A DNA stretch of 64,000 bases from Madurella fahalii (GCA_029876055.1 CM056879.1:2480001-2544000), one strand, 5' to 3'; positions 46,605 to 58,634 are shown, counted from the stretch's first letter. Program-made: numbers and translations. Notes: generated by a model from the sequence alone, not told the origin.

Positions 46605-47049
46605 GATGGTTGTGGTGCTTGGCTTCCTCTGCCTAGCATCGAGAGGTGGGGGAGTACAATTAGCACTTATCCCTTATTAAACAAAAAGGCTTATTAAACA
46701 AGAAGGAAACATCTTTTCCACCAACTTAGAAGCTAAACCACCTCGCGCCAATAGGCGATAATAATAGTTTCCCACGCCATGGACTGGCGCAAGGGCCCCT
46801 CCCTTCCGGAGACGCCTGCATAGGGGTACTTACTAACGATCATGCGTCTGATTGGGTGGGCTGTGCGTCTACGGTCTAAGTCCACCAGGTGTCCTCTAGC
46901 TTCCTTAAAAGGCCTGAATGCTCATCGTGAAAGTTATGCTCAATCACAGATCTTGCAGCTTTATAGTAGTAGGCTTGGTAGCCTCATCACACTATTTTTA
47001 TCTGTAGCAATAAGTCTGTCTTCTTACGTCACGATCATCTTTTGCCAAT
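46605..47049. promoter_or_regulatory. Divergent promoter between GST and methyltransferase
   Basis: 445 bp. Contains TTGGCGC on the minus strand at 46745-46751 and a short direct repeat CTTATTAAACAA (46672-46700). No gene. Confidence 0.4.
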
Positions 47050-47997
47050 ATGCCATCAGTAACACTGCCCTCGGTCTTCCCCTCTTCAGAGAACACCAAG
47101 ATAAGAGAGTCACAGCTGGAAACCCTACTCGCCTGCTCTCTGCACAAACCTGCTCTGCTCACGACATTTCACGCGCCGAGGTTTAGGCAGCGCCTAGCCC
47201 TAGTCGATTCATGGGGTGTACGGGAAGGGGAGAGGGTTCTGGATATCGGCTGTGGGCAAGGGGAGTCGTGCCTTGTTCTGGCACTCAAGGTGGGTGACAG
47301 CGGGTACGTCACCGCCATCGACCCAGCGCAGCAGGAGTATGGCAACCCTTTCACCATGAGGGAGGCCCACGAGCACATCCGCAAGTCTGTACTGGGCCCT
47401 CGCATCTCCTACCACCCCTTTGATGCGCCATCCTATTTCTCGACGCTGGATACCCCCGCCGGTAGTTTCATCGACTCCGCTGTCATGTGTCATAGCCTCT
47501 GGTATTTCCAAGATGAGAATGTCGCCCGATCACTCTTCAGCACACTGGCACAGGCCAAGATCCAGCGCATCTATCTGGCTGAATGGTCATATCAGCCCTC
47601 CAGCGACGCCCAGCTGCCCCATATCCTTGCCGCCAAGGCTCAGGCCCTGCTATACCGTTACAAGACCCCCAGCGAGCCTGCGCTTCAGGAGCAGAATGTC
47701 CGTGCCGGCATTGATCAGCACATCATTCTGTCAGCGGCTCGGGACGCCGGATACACAAAGGAGAGACACTGGATCGAGCATCAAGCGGATGACATGTTAG
47801 AAGGGCAGTTTGAGGTGGACTACGTGTTGGGACCGCGGTTTGAGCAGCGTGTGGCGGATGCAAAGCTGAGCGAGGATCAACATGTGGAGATTAACAAAAC
47901 TGTTGAGCAGCTCCGGACCGAGTTAGAACGAGTCAAGGCCGAGGAGAGGGCGCCGGTGAGCGCAATGGATGTGTGGTGCGCAGTTCTCGAATTATAA
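47050..47997 (+). CDS. SAM-dependent methyltransferase, UstM-like
   Basis: Single exon, 315 residues. Motif I VLDIGCGQGES is at about residues 63-73, with an acidic loop TAIDPA about 18 residues on, and a third motif SAVMCHSLWYF at about 142-152. This is the class I methyltransferase fold. In ustiloxin synthesis UstM N-methylates the tyrosine amine of the cyclised core, and the position in this cluster supports that role (inference). Its stop is about 120 bp from the convergent regulator gene; an A20 tract lies between them at 48072-48091. Confidence 0.86.
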   Translation: MPSVTLPSVFPSSENTKIRESQLETLLACSLHKPALLTTFHAPRFRQRLALVDSWGVREGERVLDIGCGQGESCLVLALKVGDSGYVTAIDPAQQEYGNPFTMREAHEHIRKSVLGPRISYHPFDAPSYFSTLDTPAGSFIDSAVMCHSLWYFQDENVARSLFSTLAQAKIQRIYLAEWSYQPSSDAQLPHILAAKAQALLYRYKTPSEPALQEQNVRAGIDQHIILSAARDAGYTKERHWIEHQADDMLEGQFEVDYVLGPRFEQRVADAKLSEDQHVEINKTVEQLRTELERVKAEERAPVSAMDVWCAVLEL

Positions 47998-48117
47998 CAT
48001 TATGTACGGAACGAAAAGATCTATAGTAGGTGTGTTCTAGCACTTTTTCCTTCCTCCACCATCACCAAAACAAAAAAAAAAAAAAAAAAAACACTTCCCT
48101 GACTTGGTAGCAGCATG

Positions 48118-50053
48118 TCATGTGAATAAGACGCCGTGTATATTGCGTTCCATTCTCTGCATCACATCCTGCCAGTTACACGACGGTGCACCTGTATCCA
48201 ACAGCTTCCAGCACTCCTTGACTATGGACTTCAAGAGAGGAACTGCCATTGACAGGGCATCGGCCGAGGCCGCGTCGGACAGCACCTTCTCGAAAACGCT
48301 GCGCTGCGCTTCCGAGGCGAGACTCGCCGATACGCAAAAGGCCCACGAGAGGCGTTTGATGTTACTGTGGCAGGGATCGAGCTTTTCCCACAGTGGGATC
48401 GCCTTCTCGAGTGTCTGCTGGATTTCGGGGACTGCGGGTTGGTAGCCCGACGTGAGGGCGTGGGCATGAATGGCGATGGCGTGCGCAAAGATATGCGTCT
48501 GGACGTGATCGCTCTGCCTGTCCCGAGACAAATATGAGGTCAACAGTGTCCCGAATGCTAGTATTTAGATTGGGAGATTTCGCTCACTGGACCTGCTGGT
48601 AAATGGTAGACACGATGGAATCTGTCTTGCCTATGAGCTCTCGCATGCTGAGTCGATTCTTTGCCTCCTGCTCCCGTTTCCAAAGCGAGACCTCGGTGGT
48701 ATCCAGGAGAGTGCCGAGAACCCATCCTTCAAACCCAATTATCTCGACGAACGATTTAGCGAATGGAGAGTTCGAGGCGAGGAGTTGCCGGTAGAGGCTC
48801 GCGCCTAGGGGAATAGTCTGCCTCGTGGAGCAGTGTAGGATGTGAATCCATATAAGGACACAGATGAAGAATTCTACAGCCTTGCGCTCCATTGCTGAAG
48901 CTCTCGGCAGGACCATCTGCTTTGAGTCGATGAAGGATCCGTGGTCATGATACCGAATCAAATCGAGCGAGGCCGAATCTAGATACGACCGCGCATCGTC
49001 GTGATTCTCCCCGAGTGACTGAAGGGAAAAAAGGCCTCGTAAGGCTACTGTTGGCTGTACTCATGCATATATACGCACCTCCAATATCGCGAGCTGGACA
49101 CTGCTGATGATCTTCTCCCCCAGCATGAAGTCACATTGCGACGGCGACTGCTCTCCACTGCTACCATTGCCACTGGCCTCCAGTAGCAGCGCATGGGCCT
49201 TGACTGCCAAATGTTTAAACTGGTCGTATTCACGGAAGAGCTCCGTCCTCCGCGCACCGTCGTGTGACGGTGCTTTGAGGAAATTGAAGTAGGCGCTCAT
49301 GCACAGAGACGCGTACAGAAATGTCGAGGAGCGCCTAAAGCTACACATGAGCCATGCTTGAACCCTTACGGCCGGTGCCGCGTAGGAAGGATGTTGCTTG
49401 GGAAAGTCCTCTTCCAGGTACTGCATCATGAGCTCGATCGCCCTCTCCTCAGAAGGCGGGAGCCTATTATTGGAGGGGAAGTCTAGGGCGGCTGCCGCGC
49501 TAGTGGGTGAGGTCAGCGGCATCGGGCCTCTGTCGTGCGAAGCGCCCTCGAGAGTAGGATTGACGGGCAGCGGAGGGATAACAATGGAGGAATTGTCACC
49601 GAATGGTGTCATCCCTTGGATGCTCTCCAAGTCTGGCACCCAGAAGTCTGGCAAGAGTGTCAGGGTGGAGGGATCTAGATGCGTCGGAGAGCTCGGAGCA
49701 AAAGGGAAGCTGTTGGTATCGACATTAGGCGGCGAGAAAGAGGATGGCACCAGGTCCGCCGTCGGGGAGCTAAAGGCCATGGACGGAGAGAGGCAGCATA
49801 TGCTATTGTCGGACGTCGTATCGGTCGTGTTCGACGAAGAACGCCGGCGGGTCTGGTTGCGCCTGCGGAGCTGGAGTCGGTCCGCCTCCTGCTTCTCCTG
49901 GTCCCCGCGGTCTTTCCAGGCTGGCCTCGGACCGTACCCATGGCAGGCGACTCCTCTTGACTCACAATTAGAGCACGGGAGACCATCCTCGGGGCATTTT
50001 TTGCGCCGTAGCCGGCAGGTCCAGCATCCCGACTTGCTTCGCTGGTTGACCAT
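48118..50053 (-). CDS. Zn2Cys6 transcription factor, UstR-like
   Basis: Three exons: 50053-49079, 49018-48588 and 48517-48118, with introns of 60 and 70 bp; 601 residues. The second intron uses GTGAGC and the acceptor CGGGACAG, because the nearer CTAG would break frame. A Zn2Cys6 cluster is at residues 10-37 (CWTCRLRRKKC ... CSNCESRGVAC), followed by a Gln/Arg linker and a fungal-TF middle region. The first in-frame Met of the zinc region is 50053; a Met-like position at 50059 is a GTG. It is the likely pathway-specific activator, divergent from the P450. Binding site unknown; see the TTGGCGC motif. Confidence 0.88.
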
Positions 50054-51268
50054 TTGCACGCGGACGAGGGAGAAATGGAGGCGTGGGACGTTGAACTAGC
50101 AACTGCCGGAGTGAATAAGGTCGGAGGCTTGATCTTGAAAGCTGAATCTGGGCCCCTATTTTTGACCGCCATGGATCCAGAAAGACCTCCCTTGTCTGCA
50201 GTAGAGAAATCTACTGGCAGCTAGGGGCCATGGTCGTCATATGCTACGAGATCGCTTACGGGCACATGAATGCATGCGTACTATCACTCTCAGGGTCAGG
50301 GGGATGGAGTGGGGTAAAGGCATGCGATGCCGAGAAAGAAAGAGGCATATCTGGAAGCATCTCCAGCAATCTACTGACCAGTTGAAGGAGGAGAGCCTAA
50401 CTTTGTTGGGCAGATCGGCGCCCTCCCCTCCCATATGCAGGGCGGTTGTATCAAGAGCGGGGATGATGCTTTGACCGGTTGGCCACCCTGTGCTGGCTTT
50501 CACAGCAGCATCCCCTTCGTTCCGTGGGCAGTGCTGTAGCGATTGGGTTCGCTGGTCGTGGTGGCGGTTGTGGCCTAGCAAGGGCCACACATAGGAGCTT
50601 AGGAGGCACCTTGGAAACCTAGACACTGGCCACCTTCGGCTCTCAAACATTGGGTCGTTGGTCGAATCGCAATGCTCAATTCCCATGCGTGGGACGCCGA
50701 CGACTTAGACTCAGATGGTTGACTGGCTGGCTGCATTCGATATGCTATGCAGTCCTACCTTATGCAGCTCTGCACACATCGGGTTACTTCCCCGCACCCC
50801 CATCCCAACCGTCCTAACTAGCCTACCACTATAATTTGCAGTGGGAACCGCGCTTACCGGTTCCTTAGTGTTGTATTCTCTCGTGGGGGTGACGACACAC
50901 TTGTCCGTAGAGAGCATTGCTCATTGCCTGGACGGCACGGTTTGATAAAAGGATAGTTTTCTCCGAAGTCGGGCTGAAACTTGGCAATGCGGACTTTCCG
51001 CACTTGGTGTGCAACGGCAGCGATCGTGACAATCTTTATACTCGTGTCTGCTCGCCTGTTGTTCATTGCAGATGCGATTGGCGCAAAGCCCTGAAGTCTC
51101 TGCGGCTGTGAGCAACGGAGAACATGGCCGGCGCCACGCGCCTCATCTCCCACCCGCCTCGACCAGTGTATTTACACATATGCAACTGCCGAATGGTACA
51201 TGCGATGGGATTGTTTCACATGCCGTAGATCTGTGCCTTGACAAGTTCCGCGGTGAGGAGGATCCACG
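50054..51268. promoter_or_regulatory. Divergent promoter between regulator and P450
   Basis: About 1.2 kb with no supported gene. TTGGCGC on the plus strand at 51078-51084, about 185 bp before the P450 start. Open frames at 50237-50686 and 50917-51278 are not coding-like. Confidence 0.4.
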
Positions 51269-53117
51269 ATGGCTGTAATTCTCGCTCTCATCGCCGTACT
51301 CATCACTACCTGCCTATCGCTTATTGGCTACCGACGCTGGCTACATCCCTTGTCGCACTTCCCCGGTCCCTTTCTGGCATCAGTGACCACCCTATACCGG
51401 ACCTACTGGAACTTTCAACCGAACTTTGCCCTCAACTTTGCCCGACTGCATGAGAAATATGGTAAGAGATTGGTGCCCTACTCACAAGCCTTAGTACATG
51501 ATAGGTACCTAATTGATTTCGTCCCTTACACTAGGGCCGATCGTGCGTTACAGCCCGAATGGCATCATTTTCAGCGATCCCAACATGCTGGCTGTGGCAT
51601 ACGGCCGACGAGCCGACAAGTCTGACTTCTTTGCGCCCAACTTCGACACGCATTCGACATTTACGAGGAAATACTACGAGGAGCACGTCCCGAGCAAGAA
51701 GGCCATTGCAGAAGCAGTAAGTAGAACTTAAAGCCTTCAATCGGTCTTACTCCCCTCTGTTCCCCGATGGCCTGGACCTCCTTCGTGTTCATGCTCCCAT
51801 TAACGAATTGATCCTTCCCATAGTATTCGCGCCCCAATCTCCGTCTCTTTGAGTCCGGAATTGACCAAATACTGTTTCGCTGGCTAAAGCTTCTGACCAA
51901 GCGCACACAAGAAGCAGGCAGCACTGACTTTCTACAATACGCAAGGTAACTTGACTGAACCACATGGTGTTGATCACCTAAGTAACATGACACTTAATTA
52001 GCTTCTTCACTACCGATGCCACGAGTTTGCTGGTGTCCGGCAAGCCCATTGGATTTACCGAAGCTAACGCAGACGTCCGCGGCCTTCTTTATCACAAGAG
52101 TGCCGATTTCAGATGGATCAACTTCCTCGCGATCGAGGAAGGCGTCTCCTGGTACATTCGAAACACGTGGCTCGGGCGCCGTTTTCTCATGGCTCGGCCA
52201 ACGGACAAGTCGGGAATCGGCGTTGTCATGAGAGAGAGGGATCGTATTGTAGGTGAGGTAGTTGATGATAGAGGCAACATCAACAAGTCAGCGTTGGTAA
52301 AAGGCAGCCTTCTGAACTCATTTTTGACGGCTTGGAGTGCTGGTTCCAATGCCATGACCATGACTGATATCAAAGCCGAGATTCTGTTCGCAGTGTGAGT
52401 GCGCGAACCTGTTCTCCGAGCCTTCTCGATGTGCGATGCTAATGCTGGCAGACTCGCCGGCTCGTCCGTGCCGCCAGCCAATCTTTGGTCGATGATATTT
52501 CTAATATCCAGAGATGCGAATATCAAGCAGAAATTGTACGAAGAGCTGGTATCTGCCGAGAAGGCCGGTCGAATCCCACCAACAACTCACATTATCTCCG
52601 AGGAACAAGCGAAGCAGCTTCGCTACCTCCACGCCTGTGTGCACGAGTCCCTCCGCTACGTCCCAACTCTCTCCCAGTTACCCCGCCTCTCGCCAAGAGG
52701 GACCGGTCTCGAGCTCGGCGGCCGCTACGTGCCCCCAGGATACTCCGTCTCCACAAGCCCATGGATTATCGGGAGGAGCAAAGCGCTTTACGGGCCCGAT
52801 GCGGACGTGTACCGGCCGGAGAGATGGCTCGAAGCCTCGCCCCGTCGACTCCGGAAATGGGACATGGAGTCGTTTCACTTTGGATACGGTGGGCGGAAGT
52901 GCGCGGCGAAAGGCTTTGCCCTTATGCAGATGTATAAGGCGGTAGCAGAGGTCAGCCCCAAACATCAACCTCAAAGCCATGGGCCAACGTCTAATAATCT
53001 CACCAGATTTTCCGTCGTTTCGATGTTCAAGTCGACGGTCCTTCTCAAGGAACAAGCACCGGGAAGCCATCAACAAAGCAATTTCGCTTCATTGAGCGGA
53101 GGCGTGGGAATGAGTAG
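51269..53117 (+). CDS. Cytochrome P450, UstC-like
   Basis: Six exons: 51269-51461, 51535-51716, 51824-51945, 52002-52394, 52452-52950 and 53007-53117; introns of 56-107 bp and consistent phases give 499 residues. An N-terminal anchor of about 20 residues is followed by a Pro-Gly-Pro hinge. The ExxR (ESLR) lies in exon 5, and the haem loop FGYGGRKCAAKGFA has its Cys at about residue 447. In the ustiloxin pathway UstC installs the sulfur substituent on the tyrosine ring, and the neighbours support the same role. Located directly upstream of the precursor gene on the same strand. Confidence 0.87.
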
Positions 53118-53917
53118 AGTACTAGTCTGGACGAGGAACACGTGGCCGTGCACAGCAGCATGGATCCAAGTTGCTGCTCGCGAATGCTTGAATTCAGTCA
53201 CAAAACTAATGTCATGTTGAAAGCTGCTGGGAGAATATTGATGTCACGAAAATATACAAAGTAACTTTTGGTTCCCAAGAGGATTAATCTCATTAATCTA
53301 CTATACTCACTGTCTGGTATGGTGAAGTCTGCCTATCACTTCGGTCGTAAATGTTGCTGGTTAAGGGTGGATTTTCCCACCTTACACTGGAGCACTTGGC
53401 ATTTCTTGATAAAATATGCACTACGCGTTGTGCCGAAGCGCTCGCGCGAGAAAGAGTTGGTAGACCAATACATGGATAGTCAGATATCATACAATAGTAA
53501 TCAGAAGTCTTTCAGTAACTGTGTCAAATGATCCCCTCCCCTCTGTACTTTATGATTAACCAATAAGAGTCCTCAGATCCGTGCGTCTTATCCAGAACAC
53601 TCACCTAGGCGCAGTCATGAGCAAGCTGAGGCGCGTAGACTTTTTTGGTGCCTCAATCTCGGTACGATTTGAACTTCCGAGACGGCTAGCCATATGCTGC
53701 GAAATCTTTGGCGCCGCGCTTCCGGACCACGTGAGTTGCGTTAACGCCCAGAGAGTGTCAGAGGTGTGAAGACCTTGAGGTTCACCCCTGGACTACTATA
53801 TACTAAGTCGGCCAGCCGTGCTAGCAAGATATGGCACCCGTCCTCCGAGACTCGACAGACTCTTTTCAACTCTAGATATCAAACAACTCAGAGCACCTAC
53901 CGAGAAGCAACGCAGCT
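53118..53917. promoter_or_regulatory. Promoter of the precursor-peptide gene
   Basis: 800 bp without a supported gene. TTGGCGC on the plus strand at 53708-53714, in the longer context TTGGCGCCGCGCT, close to the 45368 copy (TTGGCGCCGCGCC). About 200 bp before the ATG at 53918. Confidence 0.42.
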
Positions 53918-54336
53918 ATGAAGTTTGCCATCCTCGCCATCCTTGCCATCGGCGGACTCGCTGCCCCGGTGTCTCCGGTCAGTACATGCCTAGCGTGAAG
54001 GATATTCTGTTTTTTTTTTTTTTTTTTTTTTTGCTGGTTTTAACCCGGCGCTAGGTCGAGGACTATGTTATCGAGATTGACAAGCGAGCTGATAGCGTTG
54101 AGGACTATGCTATTGGGATTGACAAGCGAGCCGATAGCGTTGAGGACTATGCTATTGGGATTGACAAGCGAGCCGATAGCGTTGAGGACTATGCTATTGG
54201 GATTGACAAGCGAGCCGATAGCGTTGAGGACTATGTCATTGAGATTGACACGCGGGCTGAGAGCGTCGAGGACTATGTCATTGAGATTGACACGCGGGCT
54301 GAGAGCGTCGAGGACTATGTGATTGAGATTTCTTGA
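53918..54336 (+). CDS. RiPP precursor peptide, ustiloxin (UstA) type
   Basis: Exons 53918-53977 and 54055-54336, phase 0, across a 77-bp intron that contains a T22 tract; about 113 residues. Exon 1 encodes a 20-residue signal-like leader. Exon 2 is almost entirely 14-residue repeats, seven in number. Each has Glu-Asp, a Tyr-containing core, Ile-Asp, then a basic site. The cores are Tyr-Val-Ile-Glu in unit 1, Tyr-Ala-Ile-Gly in units 2-4 and Tyr-Val-Ile-Glu in units 5-7. Units 1-4 end in Lys-Arg (Kex2 site), units 5-6 in Thr-Arg. After unit 7 an extra segment near 54327-54336 causes a TGA, while the following sequence still resembles a repeat end in another frame. The Tyr-Ala-Ile-Gly core is that of ustiloxin B, an antimitotic mycotoxin. 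This gene had no clean full-length reading frame because of the intron. Confidence 0.85.
54055..54336 (+). repeat. Seven 42-bp core-peptide repeats
   Basis: Units begin at 54055, 54097, 54139, 54181, 54223, 54265 and 54307. Units 2-4 are nearly identical at DNA level; units 5-6 form a second near-identical pair. This is the pattern of recent internal duplication of two different core types. Confidence 0.9.
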
Positions 54337-54907
54337 GATTGACAGGGAAGCTGACAGTATCGAGGGCTACTTCTTCCCAGTCAATGCCTAGATGAGCAAC
54401 TACCTAGGCTGTAGATAGTCTCTCATAAATTTGTGAGGATGTGAGCTGTCAGAGACAGTCTGAAATGCTTTTCGTGGGGGAAAGTGTGGTATGCGGAGTA
54501 CGCTGACAGGCTTGGGAATACTAACTGAAAGTGTAGCTAGCATTTTTGGTGTCCGTTCACGGGAAGAGCAGGTTGCTTGTGTGAGTGAAAGATAAACGAT
54601 GACTGCCCACTTCAACGAGGTCTGGTCCACTTGACAATCTTCTCATTGCGCGCAAAGTAGGTACCTTAGTAAGCGAAGACTGAAGGCGAGTAGTTTCCTC
54701 TCTTAGTGATTTTTTGTGTGTGCCTCGTCAAGTGTATGTGTGAAGGTAGCTGGGATAATGGGGGCAGTGGAAAGGCTAATACGATTACTGATACTGCGAC
54801 GCTATGAGTGGAGATCTGAAGATGCAGGCTTAGCAGCAGAGTGCGCCAAATTCGCATGAGAAGCCGTAGCGTTTAGCCGTTGCAGCAAACACTCATTGTC
54901 TGCTAAA
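54337..54907. other. Intergenic region after the precursor gene
   Basis: About 570 bp between convergent genes. The first 60 bp look like the former end of the precursor frame. No other gene supported. Confidence 0.5.
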
Positions 54908-55839
54908 CTAATGAATCCCTTCCGACGTTTTCAGCCGATTATCCTCGGCCCAGCGTGAGATCACGTCAAAGTCGCGGCACGTATGTTCAAACCCCCAACC
55001 CGTGCTTCCGATGTCATTTGGAGGAGCTGGAATCCATTCCAGGGTCGTGTCTCCGAAGCACATGATGGTCTGCCGGAGGTAGTCGAAGCAATGCATCAAG
55101 TGCGCCTGGCTGACCTGGTCTACGTTCCCCTCTAGCGCACTGTAATAACCCTCTCTGACCATGTACTAGTACGCTCGTCGTTAGCAATCACGGTATAATA
55201 GGGCTGGGCCGAGGTTGTGTGACTGACCATACAATGCAACTGGTGAAACACGGACACCATGGCCTTCTGCTCGACAATAGACTGATTCAGACCTGGCTGG
55301 TCTGGCAGAGCCGTATCATTTTTAATGATGACGAATCCGCGGCCAACTGAACGATAGCGGTGAGTTAGCGTTTGCAGAGAATGACTTACGGGGGCCGTAC
55401 TGGGCATCAGAGCATTCCAGGCTGCTTCCGATTCGTTGTTTAGAGGTCGTCCAAACAGTGTCTGAAACTCGAACAGTGATTTGCGCGTAACTGCCATGGG
55501 AAATATATTAAGCAAAGGAAGCCGTCTGAAGATGGAATTTGTCAATTACTCACCCTCTGGGGGCAACCAATCCGGCAATGACGTCGATCTCGTCCCGTAC
55601 CACTGTGACAAAAGCACAACGAGCAGTACCACATTGATCAAGGAGAGAATCCCGACCGCGAGGTAGTGTATCGTAGTATTGGACCAAAGTCTCGCACGCC
55701 GACTCTGTGATATGTTCTTCGTCCCCAGGATGTGGTTGACCAGGCTTTGCTTTTCCTCATTGTTCAGCGGCAATGACTCTGTTGAAGAGCGGGAGGACAT
55801 GTCGCGGAGGATGTCGTACTTTGATGAACTGGGCGGCAT
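54908..55839 (-). CDS. UstYa-family (DUF3328) oxidase (1)
   Basis: Four exons: 55839-55554, 55490-55401, 55346-55228 and 55165-54908; 250 residues. The third exon is entered with a GTACGG donor, which keeps frame where an overlapping GTAAGT would not. One transmembrane segment is at about residues 57-77. The two family motifs HxxHC are both present: HQLHC at the end of exon 3 and HLMHC in exon 4, the latter followed by FDYLRQ. UstYa/UstYb proteins are required for the Tyr-Ile cyclisation of ustiloxin-type peptides in the secretory pathway. Divergent from the S41 peptidase. Confidence 0.9.
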
Positions 55840-56245
55840 GTCGTTGAGTGTCTGGCGAGTGGTTTGGTGGGTGCTATACTGTGAGTATTCTTGGGTAATT
55901 AGCAGTGCTACTCTCCAAAGGAAGGTAAAAGGGATGTCAGAGGGTCCCGGTTATTCCAGGCCACGGAAGCGAGCCTTTTGCCGCCGCGTCACAACCCCTC
56001 GCTACTACCGCCCAGCGGCAGCGCTACGCGGCGCCTAGCGTTACCGCGACCCTGATTTGCTTGTTGACGTAGTATTGAGCACTGAGAGAGTCGGTTGGCT
56101 ACAGCGGACCGTAGAATGTTTGCGTGTGCGCCCGACCAAGCGCTCTTCTCCCGTCCGCATGCACCATGTTCCAAGCTGCCTTCCACGATAGCTCGTTTTC
56201 ACATGTCGGAAAAGCCACTGATTAAGCTGTCTATTGCGGTCCTGC
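55840..56245. promoter_or_regulatory. Divergent promoter between UstYa-like gene and peptidase
   Basis: 406 bp, no gene. Contains GGCGCC at 56030-56035 within CTACGCGGCGCCTAGCG but no exact TTGGCGC. Confidence 0.35.
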
Positions 56246-58634
56246 ATGATGGATACTGGCTTCATGTGGTGTTTAGTGTGGACGTTTTGTACTTTGTTAT
56301 GTCGCCTATCCGCAGCTGCAGGGCAGGATGAGCCTTGCGCACAGGTCCAAGGGGTTTATTCAGCATGGAAGGTTCAGCAAGGTGAGTTATGAAAGAATTA
56401 TCGATTTTTTCATCCGTATGCCTGATGAAGTCGCAATATTTTTTAGGGGGAAATGCCAGGCTGAGCGGTATATCTGGGCAAGTCGCCTACGACTGCCTCC
56501 GCTCGATGCCCTTTTATCCAGAACTGGCGGTGAAATTTCTCGACGAGTATGCCAAGTATTTACAGTTTCATGCTACCATAGATGCTATAAAGGGTAAGAA
56601 TCCTTTTGAAGTGAGTTAGTACAGAAAAACGATTAGGGTTATTGACGTTGACAGAACCACCGAGTAGTTATATATCGACCTCTGTCGACCTACTCCAAGG
56701 CATTGAGCGAATCCGCGGCAAAGCGACTGAGAATCTTTACCCTAGCCAATATCACTTTGACTATGATCTGCGGTATCTAGTATCCCGGGCTAACGATGGC
56801 CATCTGGGTCTGGAGCTATGCTCTTTATCGATCATGCACTTCGAGCATGGCGTCCCTTTGGTGTCGTTATCCAGAGACGGGTTAGAGCTGCCAAAGATTT
56901 ACACGTACTGTACGCAATCCATCGCCTTGCAGCATCGAATGGATTGAACTGACCTGAAAACTATGTAGCTGATGCTGAAGCCATGGCGGGTGGTGCCGAG
57001 ATGTCACCCGTCATTTACATCAATGGACAGGATCCGACGTATTTTCTACAGGCTAACATCGGTGTGACTGTTGGGCTGCAGGACCCTGATGCGAGGTACG
57101 TACCCATGGCATTATATGCGGCCGGTTATTCAACCCACGTTAGAGTGCTGACCTGGAGCTTCGTGCTAAAGGTACAACAGCCTTTTCCCTTCCCCTGCCG
57201 CAGGGTTTGAAGGAAGATACGGCGGGGGTTATTGGACCAACCATCTGGGGCTGTGGCCTGGTCCCCGGCACACGCTTGTGTTCGCGAATGGCACTGAGAA
57301 GGTGATTGAGACAACAGCTTCTCTGTCAATGAACCATTTCGATGACGTTATCGACGGCGAGTCGCTCTTCCGGGCGGCGTGCTTACCTGAAAGCCCCAAC
57401 CACGAGGACGAGAGTAGGGTTCGTGTCGTTCGAGACCATCCGTTTGCAAGTGATATCCCACTCTCTGGACCATCCAGCTACCCGTTACCACTCATCCAAC
57501 ATGAACATGATCTTGTGAGAGGATACTATATGGATGGGGATGAGCATCAAGATATCGCCGTCTTACAGCTCCCCAGCTTTAAATTAGATGGCCGGACCGG
57601 GAAGGGTCTGTCCCTTACAGCAAAGAAGTTCCTTGACGGAGCTCATGCCGATGGAAAGACGAAGTTGATCATCGACATGTCAGGCAATGGGGGGGGCGAT
57701 GTCAACGTCGGTTTCAACATTTTTCAAATCCTCTTCCCTCGTGCGAGTATCGAGACACGGACACGCTTCCGCCGAACGGAGCTGATCCGCCTAATGGGCA
57801 AGATATTTTCTTCAACGCAGGCAAAGGCGAGGTACAAAAATGACTTCCCTCTTGATCTTCCGCTTGCTGCTCATCTCGCCGTCTCGCCAGATCAGCTATA
57901 CGCCTTTGAGTCGTGGGAGGATTTATACGGCTCTACTGGTATGGTATCGGAAATATACGCCACATTCAACTTCACTTATGCATCCACTGAGGACAATCCC
58001 ATTGAAGGTTACGGACCTATTCCAAAGTCGCACACGGCACAGATATTTAGTGCTGATAGCATCGTCATCGTTAGTCTTGTACGCCGTCTATAAAAAAAAT
58101 AGAACATTAGCTGACTGTTGTTAGATAACGGATGGATACTGCGCATCGACCTGCGTTCTCCTTGCAAGATTATTGGTCGATCAGGGCGTTCGCAGCATTG
58201 TCTTTGGAGGACGGCCACGGCATGCACCCATGCAGCTCCTTGGAGGCGTCAAGGGAGGCCAGTACTGGCCTCTGAGGACAGTCAGCCGGTACATCCAGGA
58301 GGCATATGATATAGCACTTCATGCCTCCCACGACGACCCTATTCTCAGCCCAGCCGAAATCGCACGGTATCGAGATATTGCTCCTCTGCCCGTGAAAGAG
58401 TTCCCACTCCGATTCGACAAATATGGTAGTAGTGGTGTTAATATCAGGAACGCATATGGAGAGGACGATAGCGATACGCCGCTGCAGTTTGTCTACGAGG
58501 CTGCGGACTGTCGATTGTTCTTCACGGCAGAGAATGTGGTGCGACCAGAGACGATTTGGCGAGCAGCTGCTAGGACAATGTTTGGGGGCGGATCCTGCGT
58601 ATCCGGGTCATCTGTCGGCGACGGAGGTTTATGA
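56246..58634 (+). CDS. S41-family peptidase, UstP-like
   Basis: Six exons: 56246-56381, 56447-56593, 56655-56909, 56969-57124, 57204-58069 and 58125-58634, giving about 689 residues. The fourth intron has a weak GTTATT donor, chosen because it keeps frame into the GRYGGGYW segment. Two tandem Met codons start a signal peptide ending near an Ala-Ala-Ala-Gly. The catalytic domain of fungal S41 proteins is seen late: KLIIDMSGNGGGD at the start of the fold and DGYCASTC, which carries the presumed nucleophile Ser, in exon 6. In dikaritin clusters such a peptidase is thought to help release or trim core peptides. Downstream HYEAADCRLFF-type tail is typical. Confidence 0.85.

Noticed and set aside
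54065..54322. 86-codon frame with Leu-Thr-Ser-Glu-Pro-Ile repeats over the precursor gene
   Set aside because: Off-frame reading of the 42-bp repeats; the signal peptide, intron phase and Kex2 sites belong to the other frame.
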